Notes under the pieces: generated by a model
The model's input: the letters and a program-made list of their open reading frames with translations, nothing else
Database searches by the model: none
What the model was told of the DNA's origin: nothing
Program-made: the position numbers and the translations under genes
Shown here: positions 17,118 through 25,623 of the stretch, piece after piece
Position numbering within the stretch: position 1 is the stretch's first letter
Layout of the letters: each line of letters opens with the position of its first letter
NCBI RefSeq assembly: GCF_029439455.1
Contig: NZ_JAQFVG010000237.1
Span: 1 to 64,000, forward strand
From: Caballeronia sp. BR00000012568055
GTDB taxonomy: Bacteria; Pseudomonadota; Gammaproteobacteria; Burkholderiales; Burkholderiaceae
Direction of reading: 5' to 3'
DNA: 64,000 nt

Positions 17118-18785
17118 TCAGTGCTTGACGATGTAGAGATCCTTGCTGCCGTAGTGATCCATCGGATTCTTCAGCGAGTAGCCGCCCACGTAGCTCTTCA
17201 CGAGACGCGGCAGGCCGTATTGCAGCAGCGGCAGCATCGGATAATCGTCCATGATGATTTTCGCGGCTTCGGTCTGCAGTTGCGTGCGCTTGGCCTGATC
17301 GGTGGTTTGACCGGCTTCCTTGATCAGCGCGTCGGCCTTCGGATTGCAGTTGAAGTTATCGTTCTGCTCCGAATTGCACTGCACGAGCGTGAGGAAAGTG
17401 GTGGCGTCGTTGTAGTCCGCGACCCAGCCGTTACGCGCGATCTGATAATCGCCTTCGTGACGCTTCTTCAGCAGCACCTTGAATTCCATCGCTTCGATGT
17501 CCATGGAGAGACCGAGTTTCGTCTTCCATTCCGATGCCATGAACAGCGCCATCTTCTTGTTGTAATCGCTGGTGTTGGTCGCGAAACGCAGCTTCGTGCC
17601 GGGCTTCACGCCAGCCTGATCGAGCAGCTTCTTCGCTTCTTCCACGCGTTTGGCCATCGGCCACGTCGACCATTCGTAGTTCGATACATCCGCGCCGTTC
17701 ACGCCCTTGGGCATCAGACCGTACATCGGCGTCTGGCCATCGGCGGTGACGCGCTGCGCGAGCAGATCGCGGTCGATCACCATCGACAAAGCCTTGCGCA
17801 CGCGCACGTCTTTCAACAGCGGATCGCGATTATTGAAGTTGTAGTAGCGCGTGCCAAGAATCAGCGAGTTGCGCGTGTCGCTCGGCAATTGCTGACGATA
17901 TTTGGCGTACGTGCCCGTGGGCAGTTGATACGTCATGTCGTTTTCGCCCGACTGGAACAGCTTGACGTCGGTGTTCTCGTCTTCCACCGGCAGATACGTG
18001 ACCTGCGTCAGTTGCACGTACTGCTTGTTCCAGTAGTTCGCGTTCTTCGTCAGCACGAGTTTGCTGTTGACCTGCCAGTCCTTCAGACTGAACGCGCCGT
18101 TCGATACGATATTGCCCGGCTTGGTCCACTCCTTGCCAAACTTCTCGACCGTCGCGCGATGGATCGGCGCGAAGTTCTGGTTCGACATCAATTCAGGCAG
18201 GAACGGCACCGGTCCTGCGGTTTTGACCTCGACCGTGTAAGCATCGATCGCGCGCACGCCGAGCGTGTTCACCGGCTTTTTGCCTGCGACGATGTCCGGG
18301 CCATTCAGCAGGAACGCGCCGAACACGCTGGCATAGGAAGACGCCGTTTTCGGATCGATAAAGCGTTGGAAGCCGTAGACGAAATCGTTTGCCGTCACGT
18401 TCTGGCCGTTGGACCAGCGGGCGTCCTTGCGCAGATGGAAAACCCACGTCGTCGCATCTTTCTGTTCCCACTTCTGCGCGACGCCGGGCACGACCAAGCC
18501 GTCGGCATTGGTCATCGTCAGGCTTTCGAACAGGTCGCGCGCGACATTCGCTGCGACGACCGTTTCGACCAGCGCGGGATCGAGCGTTTCCACTTCGGAA
18601 CCATTGTTCCGCACCAACTCCTGCTTCGCCGCCAGCGTCACGCCCGCAGGCACATTCGCCGCCGACGCATTCAGCGCCGTCGCACCGAACGCACAAGCGG
18701 CACTCACCGCGAGAAACAAACCACGCGCACTCGGCGCACGACGAAGAACGGACGAATTTGAAGCAGATGCGGAAAAGAACTGCAT
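17118..18785 (-). CDS. oppA: Periplasmic oligopeptide-binding protein OppA
   Basis: A 555-residue cluster C/SBP family 5 binding protein. A signal peptide (LFLAVSAACAFGATALNASA) precedes the OppA-type N-terminus with the ETLDPALVE motif and the WVFHLRKDARWSNG signature. It binds peptides in the periplasm for the OppBCDF importer. The ATG with AGAGG 6 bases upstream is chosen. It is the first gene of the unit and is divergent from a LysR gene across a 429-base gap. The presence of a gamma-glutamyltransferase nearby raises the possibility that glutathione-like peptides are among its ligands. Confidence 0.9.
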   Translation of the reverse strand: MQFFSASASNSSVLRRAPSARGLFLAVSAACAFGATALNASAANVPAGVTLAAKQELVRNNGSEVETLDPALVETVVAANVARDLFESLTMTNADGLVVPGVAQKWEQKDATTWVFHLRKDARWSNGQNVTANDFVYGFQRFIDPKTASSYASVFGAFLLNGPDIVAGKKPVNTLGVRAIDAYTVEVKTAGPVPFLPELMSNQNFAPIHRATVEKFGKEWTKPGNIVSNGAFSLKDWQVNSKLVLTKNANYWNKQYVQLTQVTYLPVEDENTDVKLFQSGENDMTYQLPTGTYAKYRQQLPSDTRNSLILGTRYYNFNNRDPLLKDVRVRKALSMVIDRDLLAQRVTADGQTPMYGLMPKGVNGADVSNYEWSTWPMAKRVEEAKKLLDQAGVKPGTKLRFATNTSDYNKKMALFMASEWKTKLGLSMDIEAMEFKVLLKKRHEGDYQIARNGWVADYNDATTFLTLVQCNSEQNDNFNCNPKADALIKEAGQTTDQAKRTQLQTEAAKIIMDDYPMLPLLQYGLPRLVKSYVGGYSLKNPMDHYGSKDLYIVKH

Positions 18786-19214
18786 GGGGACCTCTTGTCT
18801 CGACTTGTGTGTTCGTTGTTGCATGCCGCTGGACGCGTCGTCGTCGATCAAAGTTTTAGCGCAGTTGAGCTAAACAGCAATCGAACGAAACTCAGCAAAC
18901 CTAACGACAGGCTTTCTTAAACGGGCATTGCGCTGCATTGTCGACGCTTGGCAACACCCTTCGCGTGATCGATTGCTTTCATTCACGCTTCAGGCTGGCG
19001 GCGAGTATTTCGCATCAATAATTCGGATGCCACTCACATGTCGTTATAGTGACTAAATTTTTCGAATAGTCGTGCATTTCCCACACTTTGGCAGGAACTC
19101 GCGATTGCAACAGAACCAAACAAAGCGGCGGCAAGCGCTTGTTTCCTATAAGATTCGGCTCCCTGCCGCCAAAAACGGCTGCTATTTTCAGGCTTTATCC
19201 AAGCCGCTCGTACG
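18786..19214. other. oppA-lysR divergent control region
   Basis: A 429-base gene-free stretch between the divergent oppA and lysR genes. It must hold promoters for both. The clearest structure is the short inverted repeat at 19051-19071. The part nearest lysR is AT-richer than its surroundings around 19040-19070. No small gene is evident. Confidence 0.6.
19051..19071. promoter_or_regulatory. Inverted repeat, possible LysR operator
   Basis: GACTA (19051-19055) and TAGTC (19067-19071) form a perfect inverted repeat with an 11-base AT-rich centre, a geometry like LysR-type boxes. It lies about 145 bases upstream of the lysR ATG. Binding by the adjacent regulator is an inference. Confidence 0.4.
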
Positions 19215-20117
19215 ATGATCCGTTTTCGCCAAATCGAGGCTTTTCGCAGCCTCATCATGACCGGCACCAGCGTCGGCGCAGCACGCAAGCTGCATGTCAC
19301 TCAACCCGCCATCAGCCGTCTGATCGCCGATTTGGAAGCCGATCTCGGTTTCAGTCTGTTCAGCCGCATCGGTGGACGCCTGAATCCGACCACGGCCGGC
19401 TTGCGTTTCTTCAAATCGGTCGAGGAAAACTTTCTCGGGCTCGAACGCCTCAAGCAGGTCGCCGAAATGATTCGCGACGAAGCGTCCGATGCGCTGACCA
19501 TCGCGTGCATGCCGGTGCTCGCGACCACGCTGCTGCCGCCCGTCCTCGCCGATTTCACCGCGCGTCATCCCACCGTGCCAATCAAGGTCGATTCGGTGAA
19601 GGTGCCGGAAGTGCTCGTGAATTTGCAGAATCACAAGGCCGATGTTGCATTGAGTCAGGCGTTTCCCGCGGTGGCAGGCATCGAAGTGGAAACGCTGCTG
19701 AAGGCGCGCGCCCGCTGCGCGATGCCCGCCACGCACAAGCTCGCGAAGAAGAAGATCGTCAGGCCGGATGATTTGCGCGGCGAGAAGTTGATCGGCTGGC
19801 TGCCGAATTCGCGTCAGCCTTATGAGGCCGAGCAATCGCTGATTTCATCGACGGAAGAAAGGCCGCGTTACACCGTGCTCACCGATACCGCCCACACGCG
19901 CTACGCGATGGTCGCGGGCGGTCTTGGCTTGTCGATCGTCGAGCCGTTCGCGGCCAAAGTGTGGCGCGCGCACGGCGTGGTGGTGCGCGAGTTCGAGACG
20001 GATATCGAATACGAATACGCGCTGTCGTATCCGTCGAGCGGGATTCGTTCGGACCTGATTGCTTCGTTCCGCGAGTCGGTGCGGCGCGTGGTCGAGCATT
20101 ACTCGTTCGAAGACTGA
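19215..20117 (+). CDS. LysR-type transcriptional regulator, NocR/OccR-like
   Basis: A 300-residue regulator with an N-terminal winged helix-turn-helix (FRQIEAFRSLIMTGTSVGAARKLHVTQPAISRLI region split over residues 3-36) and a C-terminal substrate-binding domain (about 92-295). The N-terminal sequence resembles the opine and arginine/ornithine regulators NocR and OccR. It is divergent from oppA, the usual arrangement for a LysR protein that controls its neighbour in response to a small effector. The effector is not known. Its stop lies 8 bases from the end of the convergent VOC gene. Confidence 0.88.
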   Translation: MIRFRQIEAFRSLIMTGTSVGAARKLHVTQPAISRLIADLEADLGFSLFSRIGGRLNPTTAGLRFFKSVEENFLGLERLKQVAEMIRDEASDALTIACMPVLATTLLPPVLADFTARHPTVPIKVDSVKVPEVLVNLQNHKADVALSQAFPAVAGIEVETLLKARARCAMPATHKLAKKKIVRPDDLRGEKLIGWLPNSRQPYEAEQSLISSTEERPRYTVLTDTAHTRYAMVAGGLGLSIVEPFAAKVWRAHGVVVREFETDIEYEYALSYPSSGIRSDLIASFRESVRRVVEHYSFED

Positions 20118-20125
20118 AACAGCGT

Positions 20126-20593
20126 TTATCCGCCAAACAGCTTCTGCGCCCTCGCCCGCATCTCTTCGGGCGATACATCTTCAATGTGCGTCCCGATCCA
20201 CCATACATGACCGAACGGATCGCGCAGCTTGCCGCCGCGATCGCCGTAAAACTGGTCTTCGACGGGACGCAGAATGGTCGCGCCTTCATCCACTGCGCGT
20301 TGGGCGACGGCATCGACATCAGTGACGTAGAGATGCAGCATCACGGGCGTGCCGCCAACGGTCAGCGGACCAGTCGTGCCGTAATCGGGAAACTCATCGC
20401 ACAGATAAATCACGTTGCCGCCGATCGACAACTCCGCGTGCCCCACGCGCCCGTCCGGCTGCTCCATGCGAAACGTCTCCGTTGCGCCGAACACCCTCGT
20501 ATAGAACTCGATGGCGCTTGCGCAGCCCGCCACCGCGATATACGGAATCACGCCCTGACGGTCCTTCGGAATGGGATCGACCTTCGCGTTCAT
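20126..20593 (-). CDS. VOC (glyoxalase/PhnB-like) family protein
   Basis: A 155-residue protein of the vicinal oxygen chelate superfamily, PhnB-like subgroup, with the GVIPYIAVAGCASAIEFY start and the DPFGHVWWIGTH C-terminal motif that usually carries a metal ligand. Function within this superfamily is diverse (glyoxalase, dioxygenase, resistance proteins), so only the fold is called. The ATG giving MNAKVDP has GGAGAG 5 bases upstream. It is monocistronic and convergent with lysR. Confidence 0.85.
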   Translation of the reverse strand: MNAKVDPIPKDRQGVIPYIAVAGCASAIEFYTRVFGATETFRMEQPDGRVGHAELSIGGNVIYLCDEFPDYGTTGPLTVGGTPVMLHLYVTDVDAVAQRAVDEGATILRPVEDQFYGDRGGKLRDPFGHVWWIGTHIEDVSPEEMRARAQKLFGG

Positions 20594-20792
20594 GTTGCTC
20601 TCCTGATTGTGCGATTCATGCATTTTGCGCCTTCTTTCAAGGCGTATCCGCGACACGCACGTGGCCAAAAAATTGCTGGCACGAACCAACGCATCAATGC
20701 GCCGAATTATTTCTCGTGCTGCGTCGCCGCATGGCCTTCGTGGTATAAGCGCTAACTTAATCGCACCAATTCGCACCAGAAAGAGGAGAACG

Positions 20793-22526
20793 ATGTCGAT
20801 GAAAAAACAGCAGCGCATCCGTGGCTTCGCGCTGAACGCCGTGCTGACTTCGGCGCTCATGGCAGCGGGTTTCGTCGCCACCGCGCCCGCGTTTGCCAAA
20901 ACCTCCGACACGCAGCCGCAAGTGCTGACCAGTTCAGCCGTTGCAGTCGCCGACCAATACGCCGCCGATACCGCCGAGCAAATCTTCAAGCTCGGCGGCA
21001 ATGCCGTCGATGCAGCCGTTGCTATCGCGTTTTCGCTGGCAGTGACGTATCCGGAAGCGGGGAATATCGGCGGTGGCGGATTCATGACGCTTTACGTCGA
21101 TCATCGTCCGTACTTTCTGGATTATCGCGAGCGCGCGCCGATGTCCGCCACGCGCAATATGTACCTCGACGATAAAGGCGAAGTCATCAAGGGTATGAGT
21201 CTGTATGGCTATCGCGCGGTCGGCGTGCCGGGCACGGTATCGGGTATGTGGGAAGCGCAGAAACGCTTCGGCAAACTCAAGTGGAAGCAAGTGCTCGCGC
21301 CCGCGATCAAGTATGCGCAAGATGGCTTTGTCGTCGATGATCAACTCGTCAAGCGCCGCGACGACGCCGCCAAGGAGTTTGGCGGCAAGACCAATTTCGA
21401 TCTCTATTTCGGCAGCATGAAGTCGGGCGAAGTGTTCAAGCAGCCGGACCTCGCCAAGACGCTGCAACGCATTTCCGATAAAGGCGCGAAAGGCTTCTAC
21501 GAAGGCGATACCGCCGACATGATCGCCAAGGGCATGGAAGGCCACGGCCTCATCACCGCGCGCGATCTGAAGGACTACAAGGCCGTGTGGCGTCAGCCGA
21601 TCACCGCAAGCTGGAACGGCTATCGCGTGATTACCGCGCCGCCGCCGAGTTCGGGCGGCGTCGGCCTCGTGCAGTTGCTGAAGATGAAGGCCGATCTGAA
21701 GGACAAGTTCGACGGCGTGCCGCTCGACTCCGCGCAGTACATCCATCTGGTCGCGGAAATCGAAAAGCGCGTGTTCGCGGATCGCGCGCAGTATCTCGGC
21801 GATCCCGACTTCTACAAGGTGCCGGTCGCGCAGCTCACCAACGACGACTACATCCTGAAGCGCGCGCAAGAGGTCAATCCGAACGAGCCGTCGGATACCA
21901 AGAGCGTGCAGCCGGGTCTCGGTACATCGATGCCCGAGAAGGCGGAGACCACGCACTACTCCGTGGTCGATAAGTGGGGCAACGCGGTATCGAACACATA
22001 CACGATCAACGGTTATTTCGGTTCGGGCGTGATCGCGGAAGGCACGGGCGTGGTGCTCAACGACGAAATGGACGACTTCGCGTCGAAGCCGGGCGTGCCG
22101 AATATGTTCGGCGTGGTCGGCAGCGACGCCAACGCCATCGCCCCGAAAAAGCGCCCGCTTTCTTCCATGACGCCGACCATTCTCACCAAGGACGACAAGG
22201 TAGCGATGGTGATCGGCACGCCGGGCGGCTCGCGCATTTTCACGTCGATTTTTCAGGTGATTTCGAACGTGTACGACTTCAATATGCCGCTGCCCGAAGC
22301 GGTTGGAGCTACGCGATTCCATCATCAGTTGCTGCCGCCGAATACGATCTTCCAGGAGCCGTATCATCAGCTCGATCCGGAAGTCGTGAAGGCGCTCGAA
22401 GCAAAGGGCTACAAATTCACGATGCAAGGTTTCAATGGCGATATCCAGGCCATTCGCATCGACGGCGACAAGCCTGAACCGATGTCCGATCCGCGCGGAC
22501 GCGGTGTATCGCGCGTGATTCAGTGA
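20793..22526 (+). CDS. ggt: Gamma-glutamyltranspeptidase, periplasmic
   Basis: A 577-residue precursor that cleaves or transfers the gamma-glutamyl group of glutathione and related peptides. A signal peptide (ALNAVLTSALMAAGFVATAPAFA) is followed by the large-subunit region. The autoprocessing and catalytic Thr387 lies in ETTHYSVVDKWGN, and the substrate loop (KRPLSSMTPTI, GTPGGSRI) is in the small subunit. AGAGGAGA lies before the ATG. A strong terminator follows, so it is a single-gene unit. It sits close to the peptide importer and may feed it with Cys-Gly and glutamate; that link is inferred. Confidence 0.93.
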   Translation: MSMKKQQRIRGFALNAVLTSALMAAGFVATAPAFAKTSDTQPQVLTSSAVAVADQYAADTAEQIFKLGGNAVDAAVAIAFSLAVTYPEAGNIGGGGFMTLYVDHRPYFLDYRERAPMSATRNMYLDDKGEVIKGMSLYGYRAVGVPGTVSGMWEAQKRFGKLKWKQVLAPAIKYAQDGFVVDDQLVKRRDDAAKEFGGKTNFDLYFGSMKSGEVFKQPDLAKTLQRISDKGAKGFYEGDTADMIAKGMEGHGLITARDLKDYKAVWRQPITASWNGYRVITAPPPSSGGVGLVQLLKMKADLKDKFDGVPLDSAQYIHLVAEIEKRVFADRAQYLGDPDFYKVPVAQLTNDDYILKRAQEVNPNEPSDTKSVQPGLGTSMPEKAETTHYSVVDKWGNAVSNTYTINGYFGSGVIAEGTGVVLNDEMDDFASKPGVPNMFGVVGSDANAIAPKKRPLSSMTPTILTKDDKVAMVIGTPGGSRIFTSIFQVISNVYDFNMPLPEAVGATRFHHQLLPPNTIFQEPYHQLDPEVVKALEAKGYKFTMQGFNGDIQAIRIDGDKPEPMSDPRGRGVSRVIQ

Positions 22527-22560
22527 TGTTTAGATGATTTGATCACGTTGAAGGCACGTC

Positions 22561-22596
22561 GGCCGGCCTAGGCGTTTGCCCTAGTCCGGCCTTTTT
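22561..22596 (+). terminator. Terminator of ggt
   Basis: A long stem (GGCCGG then CTAGG, pairing with CCTAG then CCGGCC, one mismatch between the blocks) closes on a 7-base loop and ends in five T. It starts 34 bases after the ggt stop. Confidence 0.85.
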
Positions 22597-22873
22597 GCCT
22601 CCTCGCGCGACGCCCGTCCCATGCGGGATTCGCAGCTTATAAGCACATCGGCATGACCGGCATGTTTTTCATGGGATTGGTCCATGCGCTCTGTTCCCCT
22701 AGTCTCTGTCCTGACCGAGTGCAGCTAAACGCGCCAACCCACTGCGCGGAAAGCCGACACCTGGCATCTACCAGAATTACATTCGAGACGACCCTGAAGA
22801 CGGACCCGCAGTGCGCTTCGCAGATAAAGCGTTCACGGAATGCCGTTTCAGCGTGCTGATAAAGGAGCAGCTC
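22597..22873 (+). other. Leader region upstream of the purine permease
   Basis: About 280 bases with no convincing gene. A short open frame on the plus strand has no family resemblance and no ribosome binding site. I looked for a purine riboswitch and did not see its conserved core. The only clear signal is the AAAGGAG ribosome binding site at the right end. Confidence 0.5.
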
Positions 22874-24280
22874 ATGTTGGATTCTTCCGCCAGACAGATC
22901 GGCGACATCGACCTTTCCCCCGCCGAGCAAGAAGAGCACGTTCAGCCCGCAAGCGGCGGCCTGCTCGATCGATACTTCGGCATTTCCAAAACAGGCAGTA
23001 CGACGAAGACCGAAATCATCGCGGGCGTGACGACGTTCCTCGCGATGGTGTATTCCGTGTTCGTGGTGCCGGGCATGCTCGGCAAAGCAGGTTTCGATAC
23101 CAGCGCGGTTTTCGTTGCCGTGTGTCTGACGACGGCGTTCGGCTCGTTGTTGATGGGCGTATGGGCACGTTTGCCGATCGCGATTGGCTGCGCGATTTCG
23201 CTGACGGCTTTCACGGCCTTCGGTCTGGTGCTCGGTAAAGGATTGTCGCCTGCGGTTGCCTTGGGCGCGGTGTTCCTGATGGGCCTCGTGTTCACCGCGA
23301 TCTCCGTCACCGGCGTGCGCTCGTGGATTCTGCGCAATCTGCCGACGGGCGTGGCGCATGGCACGGGGATCGGCATCGGCTTGTTTCTGCTGCTGATTGC
23401 GTCCAACGATGTCGGACTTATCGTCAAGAATCCGGCGCCGGGCATGCCGGTATCGCTGGGGCATATCACCGCGTTTCCGGTGCTAATGTCGGTGCTGGGT
23501 CTTGCCGCAATCTTCGGTCTTGAGCGGCGTCGTGTGCCGGGCGGCATTCTGCTCGTGGTGATCGCGCTGTCGGCCATCGGTCTGATCTTCGATCCGTCCG
23601 TGCGCTTTCATGGTGTGTTCGCGTTGCCTTCGCTGTCGGCGCCGGGCCACGCATCGCTGATCGGCGCGATGGACATCAAAGGCGCATTGTCGATGGCCGT
23701 GTTGCCGAGCGTGCTCGCCTTGGTGATGACCGCCGTGTTCGATGCCACCGGCACGATCCGCGCCGTCGCCGGTCAGGCAGGCCAGATCGATCAGAACGGG
23801 CGCATCGTCAACGGCGGCCGCGCCCTGACCGCCGATTCGCTCAGCTCGATTTTCTCGGCATGCTTCGGCGGTGCGCCGGCGGCGGCGTATATCGAATCGT
23901 CGGTGGGCGTGGCGGCAGGCGCGAAGACGGGGCTGGCAGCAAGCGTGGTCGGCGTGCTGTTCCTCGTGGTGATGTTCATGTCGCCGCTCGCGGGACTGGT
24001 GCCTTCGTATGCGACTGCGCCTGCGCTGATGTACGTCGGTCTCTTGATGCTCAGCAACGTCAGCAAGCTCCACATGGACGATACCGTCGATACGATGTCG
24101 GGCCTCGTTTGCGCGGTCTATATCGTGTTGTCGGCGAATATCGTGACGGGCATTATGCTTGGGTTCTGCACGCTGGTCGTGGGACGTTTGATCGCTGGCG
24201 AGTATCGCAAGCTGAATGTCGGGACCGTGGCGATTGCGCTGGTACTCGCCGTGTTCTATCTCGGCGGTTGGGCGATCTGA
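22874..24280 (+). CDS. NCS2-family purine permease, AzgA-like
   Basis: A 468-residue inner membrane transporter with about 12 to 14 helices. The N-terminal [23 protein letters not shown] and the [14 protein letters not shown] and [15 protein letters not shown] segments are typical of the AzgA (adenine/guanine/hypoxanthine) branch of the NCS2 family. It should import purine bases with protons. The ATG at MLDSSARQ with AAAGGAGCAG upstream is chosen over a frame start 63 bases earlier. A terminator hairpin follows directly. Confidence 0.88.
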   Translation: MLDSSARQIGDIDLSPAEQEEHVQPASGGLLDRYFGISKTGSTTKTEIIAGVTTFLAMVYSVFVVPGMLGKAGFDTSAVFVAVCLTTAFGSLLMGVWARLPIAIGCAISLTAFTAFGLVLGKGLSPAVALGAVFLMGLVFTAISVTGVRSWILRNLPTGVAHGTGIGIGLFLLLIASNDVGLIVKNPAPGMPVSLGHITAFPVLMSVLGLAAIFGLERRRVPGGILLVVIALSAIGLIFDPSVRFHGVFALPSLSAPGHASLIGAMDIKGALSMAVLPSVLALVMTAVFDATGTIRAVAGQAGQIDQNGRIVNGGRALTADSLSSIFSACFGGAPAAAYIESSVGVAAGAKTGLAASVVGVLFLVVMFMSPLAGLVPSYATAPALMYVGLLMLSNVSKLHMDDTVDTMSGLVCAVYIVLSANIVTGIMLGFCTLVVGRLIAGEYRKLNVGTVAIALVLAVFYLGGWAI

Positions 24281-24301
24281 TCGGTTGCATCGCTCGATAA
24301 G

Positions 24302-24338
24302 AAACGGCGCGCATCTTCAACGGATGCGCGCCGTTTTT
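24302..24338 (+). terminator. Terminator between purine permease and SRPBCC gene
   Basis: A 14-base stem (AAACGGCGCGCATC and its complement) with a 7-base loop and a run of T on the plus strand. On the minus strand a weaker TTTCTTA follows, so it may also stop the convergent SRPBCC transcript. Confidence 0.85.
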
Positions 24339-24342
24339 GCGT

Positions 24343-24780
24343 TTATTTGTTGACGAACGCCACTTGCCCCGTTTCCAGCATGGACTTGAGATTCGACAGA
24401 ATCTTCGGCCATCCGCCCGATACGGCTTCGATAAACGCGCGGCTTTCGCTCACATGCGTAACCGTGAGTTTCACCGCTTCTTCGTGCGGCTCGAGTTCGT
24501 AAGTGCAGCGCGAATAGCCGGCATCTTTCAAATCCTCGCGGAACTCGTTGCGCCACTTCAGCACGAGCCGACGCGGCGCATCCGCTTCCAGCACTTCACC
24601 CGAATCCGCGACGCGGCCATCCGTGAACAGCATTTTCCACGATGAACCCGCTCGCCATTCGGATTCCTGATGAATGCCGAACCAATACTGACGCTGGAAT
24701 TCCGGCGTGGTCAGCGCGGACCAGAGCTTGTCCGGCGTCGTGCGGATATACGTCACATAGATAAAAGTTTCGCTAGCCAT
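24343..24780 (-). CDS. SRPBCC/AHSA1-domain protein
   Basis: A 145-residue protein with the START-like ligand-binding fold of the AHSA1 group (FIYVTYIRTTPDKLWSALTTPEF start, C-terminal GGWPKILSNLKSMLETG helix). It is encoded just after an ArsR regulator whose gene it overlaps by 8 bases. Such ArsR-AHSA1 pairs are common in proteobacteria; the hydrophobic ligand is unknown. The start is the ATG giving MASETFIY. Confidence 0.88.
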   Translation of the reverse strand: MASETFIYVTYIRTTPDKLWSALTTPEFQRQYWFGIHQESEWRAGSSWKMLFTDGRVADSGEVLEADAPRRLVLKWRNEFREDLKDAGYSRCTYELEPHEEAVKLTVTHVSESRAFIEAVSGGWPKILSNLKSMLETGQVAFVNK

Positions 24781-25111
24781 GATCGTCTGCATCTCCTTCT
24801 GTTTCGAGCCTGCGTTTGAGGTCGGACAATGCGTCGAGCCGTGGACGTTCGAACTGGCTGATCCAGCGTTCCGCGATTTCATGGATGGGCACGGCGTTCA
24901 GAAAGTGGCATTTTTCGCGACCGTGACGCTGCGTCGAAACCAGATTCGCGGCTTCGAGAATGCCCAGATGTTTCGATACCGCCTGCCGCGTCATGCCGAG
25001 TCCTTCGCACAGATCACCGAGCGTCTGACCATTTACTTCGCGTAGCCGATCGAGCAGTTGTCTGCGGCTGGCATCGGCCAATGCGCGGAACACCGAATCG
25101 TTGTCGTCCAT
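24773..25111 (-). CDS. ArsR-family transcriptional regulator
   Basis: A 112-residue winged-helix repressor. The helix-turn-helix spans TLGDLCEGLGMTRQAVSKHLGILE. No metal-binding ELCVCDL motif is present, so it belongs to the non-metal group that pairs with SRPBCC proteins. The ATG giving MDDNDSVF is chosen; a TTG 15 bases upstream would intrude on the operator. A perfect palindrome lies 9 bases upstream of the start, which fits autorepression of the two-gene operon. Confidence 0.88.
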   Translation of the reverse strand: MDDNDSVFRALADASRRQLLDRLREVNGQTLGDLCEGLGMTRQAVSKHLGILEAANLVSTQRHGREKCHFLNAVPIHEIAERWISQFERPRLDALSDLKRRLETEGDADDHG

Positions 25112-25120
25112 GGAGACATT

Positions 25121-25140
25121 ATGCAACCATTTGGTTGCAT
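25121..25140. promoter_or_regulatory. Operator palindrome of the ArsR-SRPBCC operon
   Basis: ATGCAACCA and TGGTTGCAT form a perfect 9-base inverted repeat around TT. It sits directly upstream of the arsR-type gene, the expected place for the repressor site. I recall similar TGCAACCA/TGGTTGCA palindromes in front of other ArsR-AHSA1 pairs. Confidence 0.75.
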
Positions 25141-25145
25141 GTCAA

Positions 25146-25222
25146 GGCTATTCGAGTCGCAAAGATCAGCCAGAAGCTCAATGCGCTCCGGTATGGCAGT
25201 TTGAAGTGTTTTTCGAATAGCC
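25146..25222. repeat. 10-base inverted repeat spanning 77 bases
   Basis: GGCTATTCGA (25146-25155) and TCGAATAGCC (25213-25222) are perfect inverted copies separated by 57 bases with no gene. It lies between the ArsR operator and the DUF5672 remnant. It could be a long-range hairpin, an operator pair or the ends of a small decayed element. Confidence 0.45.
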
Positions 25223-25299
25223 CGTTTCGCGCGCAATAGATCAACGATAATGACGAAAATCGCTTTCAAAGAAAGTTAGAAGTCAAGTTATGCCGAGTA

Positions 25300-25614
25300 A
25301 TGCGGAGTCAATCGCAGACCTTCGAAAAGTTTCGGTACGCACGGCGGATTCGTGTATATCGACCCACGCTCGAATCGGAATTCGGCATTCGTTTTGCGCC
25401 GCCTGACGTGGCGCGACGGTTCGCTTACGAATATGAACTTCCGGACCAGCCTACCTTCGGTTTCCACAGCGCGCGCCATCTCTGGAGCCATATTGACGAT
25501 AAAACTGCTATGCAAATAATCCACGAACTCGATGTTCGCACTTTCACTTCGAGCGAAATGATGCAATTACTCATGTATTGCTTTGGCATCTGTCGCGCAA
25601 CCATGGGAATCTGA
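25300..25614 (+). pseudogene. C-terminal remnant of a DUF5672 glycosyltransferase-like gene
   Basis: The frame encodes 104 residues whose middle part (LESEFGIRFAPPDVARRF, then PTFGFHSARHLW) resembles the C-terminal end of DUF5672 proteins, which are about three times longer. No N-terminal portion is visible in any frame upstream, and there is no good ribosome binding site, so this looks like a 5'-truncated relic. The next gene encodes a TPR-glycosyltransferase, so the pair may once have been one surface-glycan unit. The family link comes from memory of the motif and should be tested. Confidence 0.5.
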
Positions 25615-25623
25615 GATCCATCG

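Noticed and set aside
16935-18761. 608-codon plus-strand ORF opposite oppA
   Set aside because: Antisense shadow of oppA in high-GC DNA with no recognisable motif.
20934-22427. 497-codon minus-strand ORF opposite ggt
   Set aside because: Shadow of gamma-glutamyltransferase; Arg/His-rich and without start signals.
22597-22873. Purine riboswitch before the AzgA-like permease
   Set aside because: No conserved purine-riboswitch junction sequence could be found in the leader.
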